A DNA stretch of 64,000 bases from Streptomyces humicola (lineage in GTDB: Bacteria; Actinomycetota; Actinomycetes; Streptomycetales; Streptomycetaceae). The stretch is from the NCBI RefSeq assembly GCF_024436035.1, contig NZ_JANFNG010000010.1, forward strand, positions 1 to 64,000, in the 5' to 3' direction. Made by a program: the position numbers and the translations under genes. The notes beneath the pieces are model-generated. The model saw only the letters and a list, made by a program, of their open reading frames with translations. It ran no database searches and was not told where the DNA came from. This document shows, in pieces, positions 61,900 through 64,000 of the stretch (position 1 is the first letter of the stretch; each line of letters starts with the position of its first letter).

Positions 61900-62117
61900 C
61901 GCCCCGCGTTCTTCTCTGCCGCGTGCCTACGCTCCCACGACTCGTAGTCCCAGCCCTGGGCCATGTCCGCGTACCGTTCGAGGGCCTCGATGCGGCGGTG
62001 GCGAGCGGCGTATTCGCGCAGCGCTTCGTTGACCGCGTCCTTCTTGGTTCTGTGTCCGGACAGTCTCATGGCCTCGGCGAGTGCCTCGTCGTCGAGGTCG
62101 AGGGTCGTTACGCTCAT
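61896..62117 (-). CDS. vapB: VapB-type antitoxin
   Basis: A 73-residue antitoxin of the VapB (ribbon-helix-helix, type II TA) type: SVTTLDLDDEALAEAMRLSG, then RTKKDAVNEALREYAARHRR. The C-terminal helix that neutralises the toxin ends in WDYESWERRHAAEKNAGR. ATG at 62117 has AAGGGG upstream, so the longer frame (start 62144) is rejected. Just upstream are the direct repeats GCCATTCA/GCCATGAA and a TATATAAG sequence, likely promoter and operator DNA. Confidence 0.87.
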   Translation of the reverse strand: MSVTTLDLDDEALAEAMRLSGHRTKKDAVNEALREYAARHRRIEALERYADMAQGWDYESWERRHAAEKNAGR

Positions 62118-62273
62118 CGTGCGCCCCTTATATAAGCCATTCAAGAGCCATGAATATGGTACATGGGTGATGTCGCGACTGCCACGGCAGTGCGTGGCAG
62201 GGGATCCGGCTTCGGGTGATGCCGTTCAGCGCGGGCGCACACCGGTCTGGACGGGACGTTCGGTGTCTTCGGC

Positions 62274-62447
62274 ATGCCGGTGACGGGAATGGATGTCGTC
62301 ATGATCGACAACATTGCGTCGGTCGCATATTTGGAGCACGATGACGACGTCCAGCGCATGCGGACCGTGTTCGACGTGCTGCGGGCGACCGCGCTGGGAC
62401 CAGGCCCGTCGCTTGACCTGATCAAGCAGGCAGCACATCTGCCGTAG
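62274..62447 (+). pseudogene. C-terminal remnant of a DUF5753 regulator (Scr1-like)
   Basis: A 57-residue frame whose end (SVAYLEHDDDVQRMRTVFDV, then LRATALGPGPSLDLIKQAAH) matches the C-terminus of XRE-DUF5753 regulators, which read VAYLET...VFDxLRAxALSPxxSxxLI. The N-terminal helix-turn-helix and most of DUF5753 are absent. It lies 16 bases upstream of a DUF397 gene, the normal partner position. So the regulator half of a pair has been lost. Confidence 0.6.
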
Positions 62448-62463
62448 CCGTGGAAGGTACTCC

Positions 62464-62694
62464 GTGTCGGATCTCGTGTGGCGGAAGTCCAGCTTCTCCG
62501 GAGGCGGAGGCGGAGGCGACTGTATCGAGGTCACCCGAGGTGACAACGGGATGATCTACCTGCGCGAAAGCGACGAACCCGACGTCGTCGCCGTCACCAC
62601 GCCGGCGAAGTGGGACGCGTTCGTCAAGGGAGTCAAGGCGGGCGAATTCGACCACTTCGTCGAAGGTGTTGAGGACGAGAACACGGCGGGCTGA
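62464..62694 (+). CDS. DUF397 domain-containing protein
   Basis: A 76-residue DUF397 protein: VWRKSSFSGGGGGGDCIEVT, then IYLRESDEPDVVAVTTPAKW, then DAFVKGVKAGEFD. These small proteins are abundant in actinomycetes and are usually encoded directly after an XRE-DUF5753 regulator whose activity they modulate. GTG at 62464 has GGAAGG upstream. Here the partner upstream is only a remnant, so the gene is probably orphaned or paired with a regulator elsewhere. Confidence 0.82.
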   Translation: MSDLVWRKSSFSGGGGGGDCIEVTRGDNGMIYLRESDEPDVVAVTTPAKWDAFVKGVKAGEFDHFVEGVEDENTAG

Positions 62695-62969
62695 CCCCTG
62701 TCGGCGACGCGGCTGTTCGACGGGACGGCATTGTGCTTCGCCGGGTGCATCGTTTCGTCTCACGCCTTCGGCGCAAAGATGGCTGGCTACGACGGAAGTT
62801 GCGGGGCGGCCGGCGCCGTACGTCGGCGTAGTTGCGCCCCGCCCATCTCGTCACCCGCTGACTATCGCGGCGTGCCACAGGGGCTGTCCACGTAAGTGCC
62901 GGCCTACCGGGCACTTCGAGCACCCGTACGTGACCCCGTCGCGAGCCGCCGCGGCGTACCGTCGTCACC

Positions 62970-64000
62970 ATGGCGGAACCGCATGAGTTGACGATGCTGG
63001 AACAGGCGACGGCGGTGCGGCGCGGGGAGTTGTCCCCGGTCGCGCTGGCCGAGCACTATCTGCTGCGCATCGACCGTCTCGATGCCTCCCTCGGCGCGTA
63101 CCTCACCGTCACCGCCGACCGTGCGCTGGATGATGCCCGCCGCGCCGAGCAAGTGCTTGTCCAGGGCGCTCAAGGGGACGCGCTGCCGCCGCTGCTCGGT
63201 GTGCCGGTTCCCGTCAAGGACCTCACGCCCGTGCCCGGTGTGAGGTTCACCTCCGGCTCGGCCGTCTTCGCCGACCGCGTCGCCACCGTGGGGACGCGCG
63301 TCGGTGAACTGCTGCACGAGGCCGGCACCGTGCTGCCCGGCAAGACCAACACCCCCGAATTCGGACTCCCCGCCTACACCGAGAGCCGCGTCGGGCCGCC
63401 CGCCCGCACCCCGTACGACCTCACCCGTGGCGCCGGGGGTTCGAGCGGCGGCGCGGCCGCGGCGGTCGCCGCCGGGCTCGCAGCGGCCGCGCAGGGCAGC
63501 GACGGCGGCGGATCGATCCGGATCCCGGCGAGCTGCTGCGGGATCGTCGGGCTCAAGCCGACCCGGGGACGGGTGAGCCCTGCACCGTTCGGTGACATCA
63601 GCGGTCTCGCCGTCAACGGCCCGCTCGCCCGCACGGTACGCGACGCTGCCGCGCTCCTCGACGTCATGGCCGCGCCCACGCCGGGTGACCCCTTCCCGCT
63701 CCCGGCCACAGACCGCACCTTCCTCGGCTGGTGCGACGCGTACGAGCGCACCCCGCGCCGGCTGCGCATCGCCCGCTGGGCGCAGCCCGACGTGCCGGGC
63801 GTCGCCGTCGATCCCGAGGTGCTCGTCGCCTATGAGAAGACCTCGGTGCTGCTCGCCGAGCTCGGCCATGACGTGGTCGACGCCCCGCAGCCGCTCGCGC
63901 CGGGCGACCGTGATGCCTTCACACCGGTATGGGCTGTTCTGTCTGCCCTCGCCCCCGTCCCCCCGGAGCGTGAAAGCGACCTCATGCCGATGACGCGCTG
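62970..64000 (+). CDS. Amidase (amidase signature family), incomplete
   Basis: The first 343 residues of an amidase; the gene continues past the window. All three catalytic residues are present: Lys83 (VPVPVKDLTPVPG), cis-Ser159 (GAGGSSGGAAAAVAAG) and nucleophile Ser182 (GSDGGGSIRIPAS). 'GLKPTRGRVSPAP' and 'VNGPLARTVRDAAALLDVM' follow in the normal order. Family members hydrolyse amides or act as GatA-like transamidase subunits; the divergent N-terminus suggests a stand-alone amidase. ATG at 62970 lacks an obvious ribosome-binding site. Confidence 0.88.
   Translation, partial: MAEPHELTMLEQATAVRRGELSPVALAEHYLLRIDRLDASLGAYLTVTADRALDDARRAEQVLVQGAQGDALPPLLGVPVPVKDLTPVPGVRFTSGSAVFADRVATVGTRVGELLHEAGTVLPGKTNTPEFGLPAYTESRVGPPARTPYDLTRGAGGSSGGAAAAVAAGLAAAAQGSDGGGSIRIPASCCGIVGLKPTRGRVSPAPFGDISGLAVNGPLARTVRDAAALLDVMAAPTPGDPFPLPATDRTFLGWCDAYERTPRRLRIARWAQPDVPGVAVDPEVLVAYEKTSVLLAELGHDVVDAPQPLAPGDRDAFTPVWAVLSALAPVPPERESDLMPMTR

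Overview
The window is high-GC actinomycete DNA and almost certainly comes from Streptomyces or a close relative. It carries the dynAB sporulation dynamins, an SsbB-type protein, mycothiol-dependent formaldehyde dehydrogenase, PknG/GlnH/GlnX and a chitosan-oligosaccharide (csn-like) operon. GTG and TTG starts are common and many neighbouring genes overlap by four bases.

Positions 1 to about 26,640 are the right-hand part of an integrative conjugative element. Its right end abuts a tRNA-Arg(TCT) gene at 26621-26693, next to a large serine recombinase whose last codons lie inside that tRNA gene. The left end is outside the window. A leading plus-strand block (293-5786) holds a MoxR AAA ATPase, a VWA protein with an HEAAH metallopeptidase-like motif, a DUF317 protein and small unknowns. 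A cargo stretch follows (6566-9338): an SH3-like secreted protein, an alpha/beta hydrolase whose nucleophile is Asn, a recombinase remnant, a frameshifted secreted protein and a small conserved protein. A minus-strand transfer operon runs from 21043 back to 9543: pilin-like protein, TrbL-type membrane protein, PrgI, VirB4, VirD4-like coupling protein, replication-relaxation protein, SLT-NlpC/P60 peptidoglycan hydrolase, DUF2637-like membrane protein and a two-winged-helix regulator. Beyond it are a sigma-like regulator, a repeat-rich non-coding region with an 11-bp-phased octamer (a candidate cis-acting transfer or control site), an orphan DNA-methylase operon and the integrase.

From 27,017 the DNA is conserved chromosome. 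It begins with dynA-dynB, ssbB and a sortase-anchored thioester surface protein. A small accessory winged-helix gene follows, then ettA, a thioesterase, an unknown gene, mycothiol formaldehyde dehydrogenase, a truncated haemoglobin and a PCMT-like methyltransferase.

A signalling block on the minus strand (39607-49794) combines an FHA zinc-ribbon protein, a VWA protein, a PP2C phosphatase, PknG kinase, a coiled-coil protein, GlnH and GlnX. This looks like an amino-acid-sensing kinase pathway merged with a TerY-P-like VWA/phosphatase/kinase triad. Next comes a csn-like operon (49929-56828: kinase, GH4 enzyme, two permeases, binding lipoprotein, ROK repressor) with an operator at 56851-56885. 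An MscS channel, an HNH endonuclease and a secreted GH27 alpha-galactosidase follow.

The last 3 kb (61169-64000) is partly decayed: an SRPBCC fragment, a VapBC toxin-antitoxin pair, the tail of a DUF5753 regulator next to an intact DUF397 protein, and the start of an amidase that runs off the end.
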